A DNA stretch of 64,000 bases from Lagierella massiliensis. Lineage in GTDB: Bacteria; Bacillota; Clostridia; Tissierellales; Peptoniphilaceae. Below are positions 55,384-64,000 of this stretch, in pieces. The stretch is taken from the NCBI RefSeq assembly GCF_001407835.1, contig NZ_CYUO01000004.1, forward strand, positions 430,001 to 494,000, read 5' to 3'. Within the stretch, counting starts at the first letter, position 1. Every line of letters starts with the position of its first letter. The position numbers and the translations under genes were made by a program. A model generated the notes under the pieces. The model searched no databases. It was given only the letters and a program-made list of their open reading frames with translations, and was not told the DNA's origin.

Positions 55384-55854
55384 ATGGAAATGGGAAAATA
55401 TGATGAAATTTTAGAAACTTTTTTAGATAACTTGCAAAAGCGAAAAACTATAGATGAAAAATTAAAGTGGGTTTCAGAAATACTTTTTAGCAGTATTGAA
55501 AATGTTATTTGGGCAGGCTTTTATTTAATGAACAGAGAAGGTGACTTAATACTTGCACCATATGTGGGAGAGCCAGCCTGCATAAAGATACCTGTTGGGG
55601 AGGGAGTTTGTGGAACATGTGCACTACTTATGGAAACAAAAAAAGTTTATGACGTGTCAAAGTTTCCAGGCCATATTGTATGTGACGAGTCTGCAAATTC
55701 AGAGCTTGTTGTTCCCCTTATAAAGAACGATGTGTGTTATGGTGTTATTGATATTGACTCAGATATTATAAATAATTTTACTGTTGAGGACCAAGACTTT
55801 GTAGAGCAAATCAGAACACTTCTTGTAAATTCTATAGACTTTACAGAAAAATAA
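55384..55854 (+). CDS. msrC: Free methionine-(R)-sulfoxide reductase (GAF domain)
   Basis: A 156-residue GAF protein. Cys66, Cys76 and Cys100 lie in ACIKIPVGEGVCGTC and GHIVCDESANSE, with the same spacing (10 and 24) as the catalytic cysteines of the E. coli enzyme. It reduces free methionine-R-sulfoxide with thioredoxin, an oxidative-stress repair role. It follows the SAF oxidoreductase by 3 bases (GGAGATGGAA). Confidence 0.9.
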   Translation: MEMGKYDEILETFLDNLQKRKTIDEKLKWVSEILFSSIENVIWAGFYLMNREGDLILAPYVGEPACIKIPVGEGVCGTCALLMETKKVYDVSKFPGHIVCDESANSELVVPLIKNDVCYGVIDIDSDIINNFTVEDQDFVEQIRTLLVNSIDFTEK

Positions 55855-55855
55855 C

Positions 55856-55884
55856 TTGACAATTACAAATACTAATTATAAAAT
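55856..55884 (+). promoter_or_regulatory. Promoter of the ileS T-box transcript
   Basis: A perfect TTGACA (55856-55861), 17 bases, TAAAAT (55879-55884), beginning two bases after the msrC stop. Confidence 0.8.
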
Positions 55885-55892
55885 ATAATGCA

Positions 55893-56107
55893 TTAATGAC
55901 TGAAGAGTACGTTCTTTCATAAAGGCTATAGAGAGATTCGGTTTGGTGGAACGAATTGCTGGAGTGTAAGATAGATCAACTTGGAGTTGGATATTCGATA
56001 TGTAGAGTGTCCCGTTAAACGCGTTAAGTTTATGAGTGGTGAAGACAATTCACAATTTGGGTGGTACCGCGGAAAATTCGTCCCTAGTTTAGACTAGGGA
56101 TTTTTTT
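55893..56107 (+). promoter_or_regulatory. T-box leader of ileS
   Basis: The leader has the Stem I landmarks (AGAG near 55908, GGTTTGGTGGAA-like AG loop region near 55936-55955), the T-box sequence TGGGTGGTACCGCGG (56058-56072) that pairs with the tRNA acceptor end, and a terminator TCCCTAGTTTAGACTAGGGA plus T-run (56081-56107). Uncharged tRNA-Ile binding would favour the antiterminator and ileS expression. The specifier triplet should read ATC or ATT; candidates lie near 55974 and 55992, and I could not settle which. Confidence 0.93.
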
Positions 56108-56155
56108 ATACCCAAAATGAACCTAAATTGTAATATAGAATGAAAGGAATAAAGA

Positions 56156-59100
56156 ATGGCAAAATTTAGAGATCTTTCCAATAAGCCTGTAAGAGAAAGA
56201 GAAATTGAAACAGCAGAGTATTGGAAAGAAATTGACTTATTACATGAAACTGTAAATCAAAGACCAAAGGATAAGAACTATGTATTTTTTGACGGTCCTC
56301 CTACTGCAAATGGTAAACCAGGAATACATCATGTTATATCCAGAACTCTAAAGGATATGAACTGTAGATATAAGACCATGAGAGGCTACAGGGTTAAGAA
56401 AAAAGCAGGTTGGGATACACATGGACTTCCTGTAGAGATTGAAGTTGAAAAGAAGTTAAACCTACAAAGTAAAAAAGAAATAGAAGAGTATGGAGTTGAA
56501 GCCTTCAACAAAGAATGTAAAAACTCTGTTTTCACTTATGAAAAGGCATGGAGAGAGATGTCTCATAGAATGGCATTTATGGCGGACATGGACAACCCAT
56601 ACATTACATTGGATAATAACTATATCGAAACTGTATGGTGGTTACTTGACAATATGTTCAAAAAAGGACTTGTATATGAAGGTGCAAAAATACTTCCATA
56701 TTGTCCAAGATGTGGAACTGGTCTTGCATCCCACGAGGTTGCTCAAGGATATAAAAATATTAAAACTGATACAATAATCGTGGCATTCAAAAGAGTTGAT
56801 CATGATGAATACTTTTTAGCATGGACAACTACACCATGGACACTTCCATCAAATGTTTCACTTACAGTGGGACCAGATGTAGATTATATATTAGCTGAGT
56901 CTAATGGAAATAAGTTCTATGTTGCAAAGGCACTTGCAGATAAAGTACTTGGAGAGGACTATGAAGTTATAAAGGAACTTAAGGGCAAGGACATGGAATA
57001 TATGGAGTATGAACAACTTCTTCCATTTATAAAACCTGACAAGAAAGCTTTCTTTGTAACAGTGGCAGATTATGTATCCACAACTGATGGTACCGGTATT
57101 GTACACACAGCTCCGTCTTTTGGAGAAGATGACTATCAAACAGGAAGAAGATATGACCTTCCACTTATAAACCCTGTTAACGAAGAAGGTAAGTTTGATG
57201 AAACTCCTTGGAAGGGTATGTTCGTTATGGATGCAGACCCTGAGGTTATAAAATATCTTAAAGAACAGGGCAAAGTGTTTAAAAAGCAAAAGGTTGAACA
57301 CAACTATCCACATTGCTGGAGATGTAGCACACCACTTATATATTATTCAAAGCCGTCATGGTACATTGAAGTTACAAAACTTAAAGATAAATTTATAGAT
57401 GAAAATAATAAAGTAAATTGGTTCCCGGAATTTGTTGGAGAAAAGAGATTTGGAAACTGGCTTGAAAATCTAAATGACTGGGCAATTTCAAGATCACGTT
57501 ACTGGGGAACACCATTCCCTGTATGGAAGTGTCCAAATGGGCACACCACATCTGTAGGTTCAAGAAAGGAACTTAAGGAAAGAGCAATCGAAGACATCTC
57601 AGAAGATATAGAACTACACAGACCATATGTTGATGATGTTCACTTGAGATGTGAAGAGTGTGGAGAGATAATGACGAGAGAAAAGGATGTTATCGACGTT
57701 TGGTTTGACTCTGGTGCAATGCCTTTTGCACAACATCACTATCCATTTGAAAACAAAGAAAAATTCTTTGAAGAACTCTTCCCTGCAGACTTTATAAATG
57801 AAGGTATTGACCAAACCAGAGGATGGTTTTACTCACTACTTGCAATTTCAGTATTAACTACAGGAAAGGCACCTTATAAAAATGTGCTTGTAAATGATCT
57901 TATCTTAGATAAAGACGGCAAGAAGATGTCTAAGTCAAGAGGAAATACATTAAATCCAATAGAATTATTTGATGAATATGGTGCAGACGTTGTAAGATTT
58001 TATTCACTATACGTATCTCCACCTTGGGTACCAACAAGATTTGACGTGGACGGACTTAGAGAAGTTGAAAGTAAGTTCTTTAGATCTTTTAAAAATACCT
58101 ACAACTTTTTCAAGCTATATGCAAACACAGATGACATCGACCCAAGAGAGTTCTATATAGAACCAAAGGATAGACCAGAGATAGATAGATGGATACTTTC
58201 AAGATATAATAATTTAATTAAAGAATACAAAGAAGATATGGATATCTTTGAAGTTACAAAGGTTGTAAGAAATATATCTGACTTCGTTATAGAAGACCTT
58301 TCAAACTGGTATATCAGAAGAAATAGAAGAAGATTCTGGAAGACAGAAGTGGATGACGACAAAAAGGCGGTATATAATACCACATATGAAATCTTACTTG
58401 GACTTACAAAACTTATAGCTCCAATAACACCCTTTATGGCTGAAGAGATGTATAGAAATCTTACAGATAAAGTTTCAGTACACCTTGACTTCTTACCAGA
58501 AGAAGACGAGTCACTTATTGATATGAAGCTTGAAAAGAAGATGGATATCGTAAGAGAGCTTGTAACCCTGGGAAGAGCTTCAAGAGAAGAAGTGAATATA
58601 AAAGTAAGACAACCATTAAAAGAAATTGTAGTTGATGCAAAATATAAAGAGATTATTGAAGATTTAGTTCCACTTATAAAAGAAGAACTTAATATAAAAG
58701 AAGTGGAATTTAGAAAAGATCTTTCCGAGTTTATGAACTACGAACTTAAGCCAGACTTCAAAGTGGCAGGAAGAATTCTTGGAGGAAAGATTAAAGACTT
58801 CCAAAAATTCCTACAAGAAGTAGACGCTAAGGAATTTGTATCAAAACTAAACGAAACTGTCCAAAAGATTAAGCTTAAAGATGAAGATACAGAAATTAAG
58901 AGAGAATACGTTGAAGTTAGAGTTTCAGCAAAAGAAGGCTTTGACGTAACAATGGCAAATAATCTATTCGTAATCTTAGACACTACAATCACACCTGAAC
59001 TTAAATCAGAAGGATACGCAAGAGAATTTATCTCAAAAGTTCAACAGATGAGAAAGTCAAATGATTATGACATTTTAGACAACATCGTCATAGAGTATAC

Positions 59101-59254
59101 ACCAACAGAAGAAGTTGAAGATGCAATTAAAAAATTTGAAGATTTTATCAAAGATGAAACTTTGGCAGTTGAAATAAAAATAAATAAATCTCTTGAAGGA
59201 GAAATTGTTGATTTAAATGGTGAAGAGATAAAGATAAAATTGGAAAAGAAATAA
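56156..59254 (+). CDS. ileS: Isoleucyl-tRNA synthetase
   Basis: A 1032-residue class I synthetase. HIGH-type motif GKPGIHHV and KMSKS (DGKKMSKSRGN) are both present, with the editing domain between (WTTTPWTLPSNV, TGIVHTAPSFGEDDY) and two CxxC pairs (CPRCGT, and CEECGE) that could bind zinc. The length and the TANGKPGIHH version place it in the eukaryote-like type 2 IleRS group, which is often mupirocin-tolerant. It charges tRNA-Ile and is controlled by the T-box upstream. Confidence 0.96.
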   Translation: MAKFRDLSNKPVREREIETAEYWKEIDLLHETVNQRPKDKNYVFFDGPPTANGKPGIHHVISRTLKDMNCRYKTMRGYRVKKKAGWDTHGLPVEIEVEKKLNLQSKKEIEEYGVEAFNKECKNSVFTYEKAWREMSHRMAFMADMDNPYITLDNNYIETVWWLLDNMFKKGLVYEGAKILPYCPRCGTGLASHEVAQGYKNIKTDTIIVAFKRVDHDEYFLAWTTTPWTLPSNVSLTVGPDVDYILAESNGNKFYVAKALADKVLGEDYEVIKELKGKDMEYMEYEQLLPFIKPDKKAFFVTVADYVSTTDGTGIVHTAPSFGEDDYQTGRRYDLPLINPVNEEGKFDETPWKGMFVMDADPEVIKYLKEQGKVFKKQKVEHNYPHCWRCSTPLIYYSKPSWYIEVTKLKDKFIDENNKVNWFPEFVGEKRFGNWLENLNDWAISRSRYWGTPFPVWKCPNGHTTSVGSRKELKERAIEDISEDIELHRPYVDDVHLRCEECGEIMTREKDVIDVWFDSGAMPFAQHHYPFENKEKFFEELFPADFINEGIDQTRGWFYSLLAISVLTTGKAPYKNVLVNDLILDKDGKKMSKSRGNTLNPIELFDEYGADVVRFYSLYVSPPWVPTRFDVDGLREVESKFFRSFKNTYNFFKLYANTDDIDPREFYIEPKDRPEIDRWILSRYNNLIKEYKEDMDIFEVTKVVRNISDFVIEDLSNWYIRRNRRRFWKTEVDDDKKAVYNTTYEILLGLTKLIAPITPFMAEEMYRNLTDKVSVHLDFLPEEDESLIDMKLEKKMDIVRELVTLGRASREEVNIKVRQPLKEIVVDAKYKEIIEDLVPLIKEELNIKEVEFRKDLSEFMNYELKPDFKVAGRILGGKIKDFQKFLQEVDAKEFVSKLNETVQKIKLKDEDTEIKREYVEVRVSAKEGFDVTMANNLFVILDTTITPELKSEGYAREFISKVQQMRKSNDYDILDNIVIEYTPTEEVEDAIKKFEDFIKDETLAVEIKINKSLEGEIVDLNGEEIKIKLEKK

Positions 59255-59258
59255 AAAA

Positions 59259-59293
59259 TATCCCTTACTGTGAATGCAGTAGGGGATTTTTTT
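59259..59293 (+). terminator. Terminator of ileS
   Basis: ATCCCTTACTG pairs with CAGTAGGGGAT around TGAATG, followed by T residues. Confidence 0.8.
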
Positions 59294-59320
59294 GCGATTA
59301 ACGCTAATGAATGGTTAATC

Positions 59321-59349
59321 TTGAAATAGTAATTGTGTGTTGATATAAT
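59321..59349 (+). promoter_or_regulatory. Promoter upstream of the DUF4418-ABC operon
   Basis: TTGAAA (59321-59326), 17 bases, TATAAT (59344-59349). The transcript would have a leader of about 200 bases before the first gene; no riboswitch motif was recognised in it. Confidence 0.65.
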
Positions 59350-59557
59350 ACAATAGGAAATAAATTATTTAAATCTCAAATATATGGGAGGTGGAAATTG
59401 CTGGTAAGATAATTATACATATCTAATCGTTAAAAATAAAAAGGTATTTTTTTAAAGTATAGGGAATTATGGATTAACTCAAGAGTTAGTTTTCGATTAA
59501 TAATTAGTATTCTTTCAAAAGTAGAAAATAATATAGACATAAAGAGGAATGATAAAA

Positions 59558-59968
59558 ATGAAAAATAATGCTAAAAAAATTTGTAATATTTTAGCAATAG
59601 TAGCATCAATAGTTCTTATTATTGGGCTTAAAACTTTTGCTACACCATGTGAAGGGATGATTGAAACTGCAAAGGGAATGGAAGTTCCTATGAAGTGCCA
59701 TTGGACTGATGTGGCACTATTATACTTAGCGGTTGCAACTATTGTAGTTGGAATTGCAAATATAATTAAGAACTCAAAGTCTATACTTGAACTAATTGGT
59801 ATTGGTGTTTTATCAATTGCAATAACTATGAACAACGTTGGAATTGGAGTGTGTAAAATGGAAGGCATGGCATGTCACACAATGAAGACATTTGCTATTG
59901 TGATTGGTGTAGTATTTATTGTACTTGGAATTTTACAGATGTTTATTAAAAATGAGGTAGAATTATAG
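59558..59968 (+). CDS. DUF4418 family membrane protein
   Basis: A 136-residue protein with four helices and conserved cysteines outside the membrane (TPCEG, MKCHWTD, GVCKMEGMACHTM). The pattern is that of DUF4418, whose members sit beside a MacB-like ABC system in many anaerobes. The ATG at 59558 is preferred: GAGGA lies 9 bases before it, while the ATG at 59549 is only one base away. The stop overlaps the next GTG start. Confidence 0.85.
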   Translation: MKNNAKKICNILAIVASIVLIIGLKTFATPCEGMIETAKGMEVPMKCHWTDVALLYLAVATIVVGIANIIKNSKSILELIGIGVLSIAITMNNVGIGVCKMEGMACHTMKTFAIVIGVVFIVLGILQMFIKNEVEL

Positions 59969-61158
59969 TGTTTAAACTGGCATTAAAAAATGTCTTCAGA
60001 AGAAAAAATCAAGTTCTTATTGCAATTTTTGTAACTCTTATTTCAACTTTGGTATTTATTGTTGTCTACAACATATATAAAGAAATAGATGATGGAATAA
60101 AGTTCAATGAGGATAGAATGGGAGCGGATGTTGTTATCTATCCTGCAGAAGCTGAAAGCAATCCACAGGACTTTTTATTCAGCGGAGTTGCTGAAATGAA
60201 ATATTTTGAAGAAGACAAACTAATGGAAAGAATTCCTAAGGACAAAATAGAAAAAGTAACAAATCAATTTTTTGTAAAGACTCTACAAGGAGGAGTTTGT
60301 TGTGGTACAGACAAAACCTATAGAATTGTAGGAGTAGATGGAGAGTCGGACTTTTTAATTAAGCCATGGCTTGAAAATGAAAATATTGAAAAAATAGAAG
60401 ATGGAATGATGGTTTTAGGACAAAATATAGGTGGGGAATTTGGCAGAAAGGCATTTCTTTTAAACAATGTCTTTGATGTAAAGGGAAGGCTTTATAGGAC
60501 TGGAAGCGGATTTGACGAGTCAATCTTTATGGATCTTGATACTGTAAGAGATTTAGGTAAAAAAACTTTCTCAACGGATTACTTTGATGAAAAAGATCCT
60601 CAAAAGCTTATAACTACATCCTTTATTAAGCTCAAAGACGGCGTTGATGTAAATGAGTTTATAGACAATTTAAATGTTGAAGGTTTTGGAGCAAAGGTTA
60701 TTCACGTTTCACAAGTTAGAGACATGGTAAAAGAACAGGCAAATTCATTCCTATTATTGTTTTTAATTTTTGCACTCTTAGTATTTTTAATAACTGCAAT
60801 AGCAATATCAACTCTATACAACATGATTGCAAAGGAGAGAAAAACAGAAATAGGATATCTTCGTTCAATCGGACTAAGTAAGAAAAAAGTTTTACAGGAA
60901 AGCTTCTTAGAAGTTTTAATCCAATCGGGAACAGCAGGACTAATAGGAGCAGTTCTTGGAGGACTATCAACTGTGTTTATAACGGAACGAATAAGAAAAC
61001 TTATGGCATTACCACTTGGTATAGATGTAAATCAAATAATTATTTCCATGGTACTTAGTTTAGTCTTTGCCATAGTAATTTCACTACTTGCAACAATAAG
61101 ACCTATACTGAAAAACTCATCCATAGAGCCAAGTCAAGCTATTACAGGGGGGATATAA
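59968..61158 (+). CDS. FtsX/MacB-like ABC transporter permease
   Basis: A 396-residue permease: one N-terminal helix, a large outside domain (residues about 45-250) and three C-terminal helices with the FtsX signature (ERKTEIGYLRSIGLSKKKV). A CCGTDKTY motif is in the outside domain. It starts at a GTG overlapping the DUF4418 stop (TAGTG) and overlaps the ATPase start. Together they form a mechanotransmission-type ABC system; the cysteines in both proteins suggest a metal or redox link, which is inference only. Confidence 0.88.
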   Translation: MFKLALKNVFRRKNQVLIAIFVTLISTLVFIVVYNIYKEIDDGIKFNEDRMGADVVIYPAEAESNPQDFLFSGVAEMKYFEEDKLMERIPKDKIEKVTNQFFVKTLQGGVCCGTDKTYRIVGVDGESDFLIKPWLENENIEKIEDGMMVLGQNIGGEFGRKAFLLNNVFDVKGRLYRTGSGFDESIFMDLDTVRDLGKKTFSTDYFDEKDPQKLITTSFIKLKDGVDVNEFIDNLNVEGFGAKVIHVSQVRDMVKEQANSFLLLFLIFALLVFLITAIAISTLYNMIAKERKTEIGYLRSIGLSKKKVLQESFLEVLIQSGTAGLIGAVLGGLSTVFITERIRKLMALPLGIDVNQIIISMVLSLVFAIVISLLATIRPILKNSSIEPSQAITGGI

Positions 61159-61814
61159 TGTTGGAATTACAAAATATAACAAAGACATTTACAACTGGAG
61201 AAGCAGTAACCCCAATAAGAAATATAGACCTAAAAATTGAAAAAGGTAAAATCACAACCATTTCGGGAGAGTCAGGAACTGGAAAATCTACACTATTAAT
61301 GATAATTGGAGGACTTCTAAAACCAACAGAAGGAAAAGTTTTATTACAGGGCAAAGACCTTTGGAGTTTAAACGACCAAGAGATTTCAAAACTTCGTTCA
61401 AAGACCTATGGCTATTTATTTCAGTCTTCGGTAATGATAAAGGCTCTTACAATTGCAGAAAATATAGAATTTGCTGCAAAAGTAGCAGGCAAAGACATTT
61501 CAAAAAAAGAAATAGAAGAACTTTTAGATAACATTGGAATAAAAGATAAGAAGAATAGCCTTCCCCATACCCTTAGTGGAGGTCAAAGAAGAAGGGCAAT
61601 GCTTGTAATAAATCATGCAAGAAATCCAGAAATAATTATTGCAGATGAGCCAACAAATGACTTAGATAAGTATTGGAAAGAAAAAACTTTGGACTTTTTT
61701 AAAGAGTGGAGAGATATGGGTAAGACAATTATACTTGCAAGCCATGACCCTGAAGTGGAAGCTCTTGGAGAAATAAAATATAAGATTATTGATAGTGAAT
61801 TGAAATTAAAATAA
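61158..61814 (+). CDS. ABC transporter ATP-binding protein (LolD/MacB type)
   Basis: A 218-residue ATPase. Walker A SGESGTGKSTLLM, Q-loop YLFQSSVM, signature LSGGQRRRAML, Walker B IIIADEPTNDLD and H-loop ASHDPEV are present. It powers the FtsX-like permease encoded immediately upstream (one-base overlap). The signature has RRR after Q, a small deviation from LSGGQ(Q/R)QRVA. Confidence 0.92.
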   Translation: MLELQNITKTFTTGEAVTPIRNIDLKIEKGKITTISGESGTGKSTLLMIIGGLLKPTEGKVLLQGKDLWSLNDQEISKLRSKTYGYLFQSSVMIKALTIAENIEFAAKVAGKDISKKEIEELLDNIGIKDKKNSLPHTLSGGQRRRAMLVINHARNPEIIIADEPTNDLDKYWKEKTLDFFKEWRDMGKTIILASHDPEVEALGEIKYKIIDSELKLK

Positions 61815-61845
61815 GAGACAGGAGATGAAATATTCTCTTTTTTTT
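61813..61845 (+). terminator. Weak terminator
   Basis: AAGAGA and TCTCTT form a short stem followed by a long T-run. Confidence 0.4.
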
Positions 61846-61960
61846 AATTATAAATTTTAAAAGATGGTAAAGACTGATTTAATTTAACGTATTAATATGA
61901 TACAATTATATAAGCGCGACTATTATTTAGTTAAGCTATAACTAAACTTAGGAGGTTTTA

Positions 61961-64000
61961 ATGAGAAAGGTAAGAAACTATTTTATTGCTCTATTGTGCT
62001 TTGCATTGTTAATCTTTTCACCTGAAAAAAACTTTGCAAAAGAAATCAATAGAATTGCTGGACCTGACAGATACAAAACTGCAGTAGAGATAAGTAAAAG
62101 GTATGTTAAAACAACTGATAGAGTTATAGTTCTATCTGGAGAAAATTATCCTGATGCTATATCTGCGTCTGCAATGTCTTGTGAAAATGAATACCCTATC
62201 CTATTAACAAGAAAAAATATGGTGTCAAAGGAAGTTATCGAAGAGATTAAGAGAGTAAAAGCAAAAGAAATTATCTTGGTAGGTGGAGAAAGTACAATTT
62301 CAAATTCTGTTGAAAAAGAACTTTCAAAGGTAGCAAAAGTAAACAGAATTGCAGGTATAGACAGATACCAAACTTCAGTAAAGGTATTTGAATATAAGAA
62401 AAAATTAAACCCTAATTCTACAAAAGTAGTTTTTGCAAGTGGAAAGAACTTTGCTGATGCACTTGTAGCTGCGCCTTATATCTACAGTGAAGGCTCAATA
62501 ATACTTTATGATGCTGGATGTGGAATAGATTTAAACAAATATAGTCCTGAACTTATATTTGGTGGTGAAAGTAGTTTACCAGGATTTAAAAATGTAAAAA
62601 GAATTTATGGCAAAGATAGATATGAAACTTCATTAAAAGTTGCAAAGGAGTTTAACTCTAATAAAATAGTTTTTGCAAGTGGGGAAGATTTTCCCGATGC
62701 TCTTGCAGGTGGACTTGTTGCTAAAAAGAATAATGCTCCAATTGTACTTGTAAGAAGAGATAAAATAGAAGGTAATCTTACAGATTATTTGAAAGAAAAA
62801 GATATAGAAAAAGTTATTATTCTTGGTGGAAAGAGTTCTATATCAAAAGGTGTAGAAAACAAAGTAGAAGAATTCTTAAAAGTTGGTAATAAAGATGAAG
62901 ATAAAAAACCAACTGAGTCTACTAAACCAACAGAACCAACTAAACCAACGGAACCAAGCAAACCGACAGAACCAGCACCAGTATTGGATAAGACAAATTT
63001 AGAAAAAGAGATAGAAAAGGCTAAAGAAGTTTTAAAACTTGATATGGCTGATTCTGACAAAGATAAACTTCAAAAGGAAATATCTAACGCAAGTGATGTT
63101 TTAAAAAATGCAAAGTCACAAGATGAGATAGATATGGCTGTGGAAAAACTAAAAGAAGCAGTTAAAAATGCAAGAAAAAAAGTTTTTGTTGAGATTGAAG
63201 ATCCGCTTTTTAGGAAAGTTTTAAATAAAAATATCTCAAGAGATAGAGAAGACTCTGCAGCTATAACCAAGGAGGAAATGGAAAGTTTAAAAGAAATTTC
63301 CATATTCTTAGATGCGGATGGTAATCCTACTTTTGGAGAAAGCTTTACTTATTCTATCTTAGGAGAACCGAAGAGTTTATCTGGTACAAAGGACTTTAAG
63401 TTTGCAGTTACAAGAGGTATGAAGAGCATAAAGGGGATTGAACATTGTGTTAACCTTGAAAAATTAAAGTTAAACGAAAATGAAATTTCCGATATTACTC
63501 CTCTAAAAGATTTAAAGAATTTAAAGTACTTAGAAATTCAAAGAAATAGAATAACAGATGTAAGGCCATTAGAAAATTTAAAGAATTTAGAGTTTTTAAA
63601 ACTTTACAACAATCTAATCGAAGATGTATCTCCCCTTGCAGGGCTAACCAATTTAACAGGACTTGATTTACATTACAACGTAACTGTGGATGGAGATGAA
63701 AACAATAAAATAATTTCTAAGGGAATTACAGATATATCTTCACTAAAAAATCTTACAAAGTTAGAATTTCTTGATGTATCTGCAAATAGAATTGATGATG
63801 TATCAATAGTTAAGGATTTTACAAAATTAAATGATGTTGATTTTACTGGTAATAGAGTATATGACTATACAGAATTAGCAGATTTAATTTCTAAACTTCT
63901 ACCAATGCAAGATATAGGAATGGCAAGCATAGGTTTTTGGGGTCAAAAAGTAGGTGTTCCTGAAAAGTTAACTTTTACTTCAAATCCTTTATCTTTTGAT
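61961..64000 (+). CDS. Cell-surface protein with CWB2 repeats and leucine-rich repeats (partial)
   Basis: 680 codons are visible, and the gene leaves the window without a stop. A signal peptide (residues 1-25) is followed by three cell-wall-binding type 2 repeats starting near residues 33, 129 and 214 (NRIAGPDRYKTAVEIS and related). A proline-rich linker of KPTEP-type units is near 317-340, then a helical FIVAR-like segment (about 345-405) and, from about 500, leucine-rich repeats of the internalin type (LEKLKLNENEISDITPL). CWB2 domains bind secondary wall polymers, so the protein should sit on the surface with the LRR domain exposed. AGGAGGTTTTA precedes the ATG. Confidence 0.9.
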   Translation, partial: MRKVRNYFIALLCFALLIFSPEKNFAKEINRIAGPDRYKTAVEISKRYVKTTDRVIVLSGENYPDAISASAMSCENEYPILLTRKNMVSKEVIEEIKRVKAKEIILVGGESTISNSVEKELSKVAKVNRIAGIDRYQTSVKVFEYKKKLNPNSTKVVFASGKNFADALVAAPYIYSEGSIILYDAGCGIDLNKYSPELIFGGESSLPGFKNVKRIYGKDRYETSLKVAKEFNSNKIVFASGEDFPDALAGGLVAKKNNAPIVLVRRDKIEGNLTDYLKEKDIEKVIILGGKSSISKGVENKVEEFLKVGNKDEDKKPTESTKPTEPTKPTEPSKPTEPAPVLDKTNLEKEIEKAKEVLKLDMADSDKDKLQKEISNASDVLKNAKSQDEIDMAVEKLKEAVKNARKKVFVEIEDPLFRKVLNKNISRDREDSAAITKEEMESLKEISIFLDADGNPTFGESFTYSILGEPKSLSGTKDFKFAVTRGMKSIKGIEHCVNLEKLKLNENEISDITPLKDLKNLKYLEIQRNRITDVRPLENLKNLEFLKLYNNLIEDVSPLAGLTNLTGLDLHYNVTVDGDENNKIISKGITDISSLKNLTKLEFLDVSANRIDDVSIVKDFTKLNDVDFTGNRVYDYTELADLISKLLPMQDIGMASIGFWGQKVGVPEKLTFTSNPLSFD

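Overview
The window looks like chromosome of a low-GC anaerobic Gram-positive bacterium, most likely a member of the Peptoniphilaceae/Tissierellia (Peptoniphilus, Parvimonas, Anaerococcus relatives). The reasons are the AT-rich coding sequence, strong GGAGG ribosome sites, an Rnf complex in the order CDGEAB, alanine dehydrogenase, a CWB2/leucine-rich surface protein, a T-box ahead of ileS, and CIRCE and CtsR heat-shock operators. The genus assignment is inference from gene content; no 16S gene is present.

Layout. 1-1528 (minus strand): a DUF5058 membrane pair ahead of a membrane-anchored protein that leaves the window. 1.7-15.1 kb is an accessory, eroded region: a sigma/anti-sigma pair in which both genes are frameshifted, an unknown 214-aa protein, an aminoglycoside-phosphotransferase-like gene, an intact Nudix gene and a broken paralogue, an alpha/beta hydrolase, two HTH regulators, an ATPase with a stop codon in its Walker A motif, a gamma-glutamylcyclotransferase and an ABC exporter cassette. 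15.5-17 kb: AmaP/DUF2273/Asp23 envelope-stress operon. 17-31 kb: housekeeping genes (cysteine desulfurase-thiI, lemA-TPM, a YtrA-type regulator with its membrane protein, uppP, ald, pcrA-ligA). 31.5-35.5 kb: CIRCE-controlled groESL, tRNA-Trp and adenine deaminase.

35.7-38.1 kb is a 14-gene tRNA cluster and the most unusual part of the window. Four ~153-158-bp units sit directly upstream of tRNA-Lys(TTT), tRNA-Phe (two in tandem) and tRNA-Lys(CTT). Each begins with a copy of the 5' part of the tRNA that follows, up to the D-loop, and then carries a shared ~70-nt structured insert whose base changes are compensatory. A separate 186-bp insertion duplicates the 3' half of tRNA-Asp. I recognise no described family that matches these.

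38.3-43.3 kb: rnfCDGEAB, the ferredoxin:NAD+ ion pump. 44.2-47.1 kb: feoA-feoA-feoB with a 47-aa cysteine-rich partner, behind a dyad operator. 48.5-52.1 kb: a DnaJ-domain protein and clpB behind a CtsR box. 52.2-55.9 kb: a lipoprotein, a BaiN/YhiN-like flavoprotein, a SAF-domain oxidoreductase and free-methionine-sulfoxide reductase. 55.9-59.3 kb: T-box plus ileS. 59.5-61.8 kb: DUF4418 with a MacB-like ABC pair. 61.96 kb to the end: a partial CWB2/LRR surface protein.

Coordinates, motifs and repeats were read by eye; structure predictions and database searches were not run.
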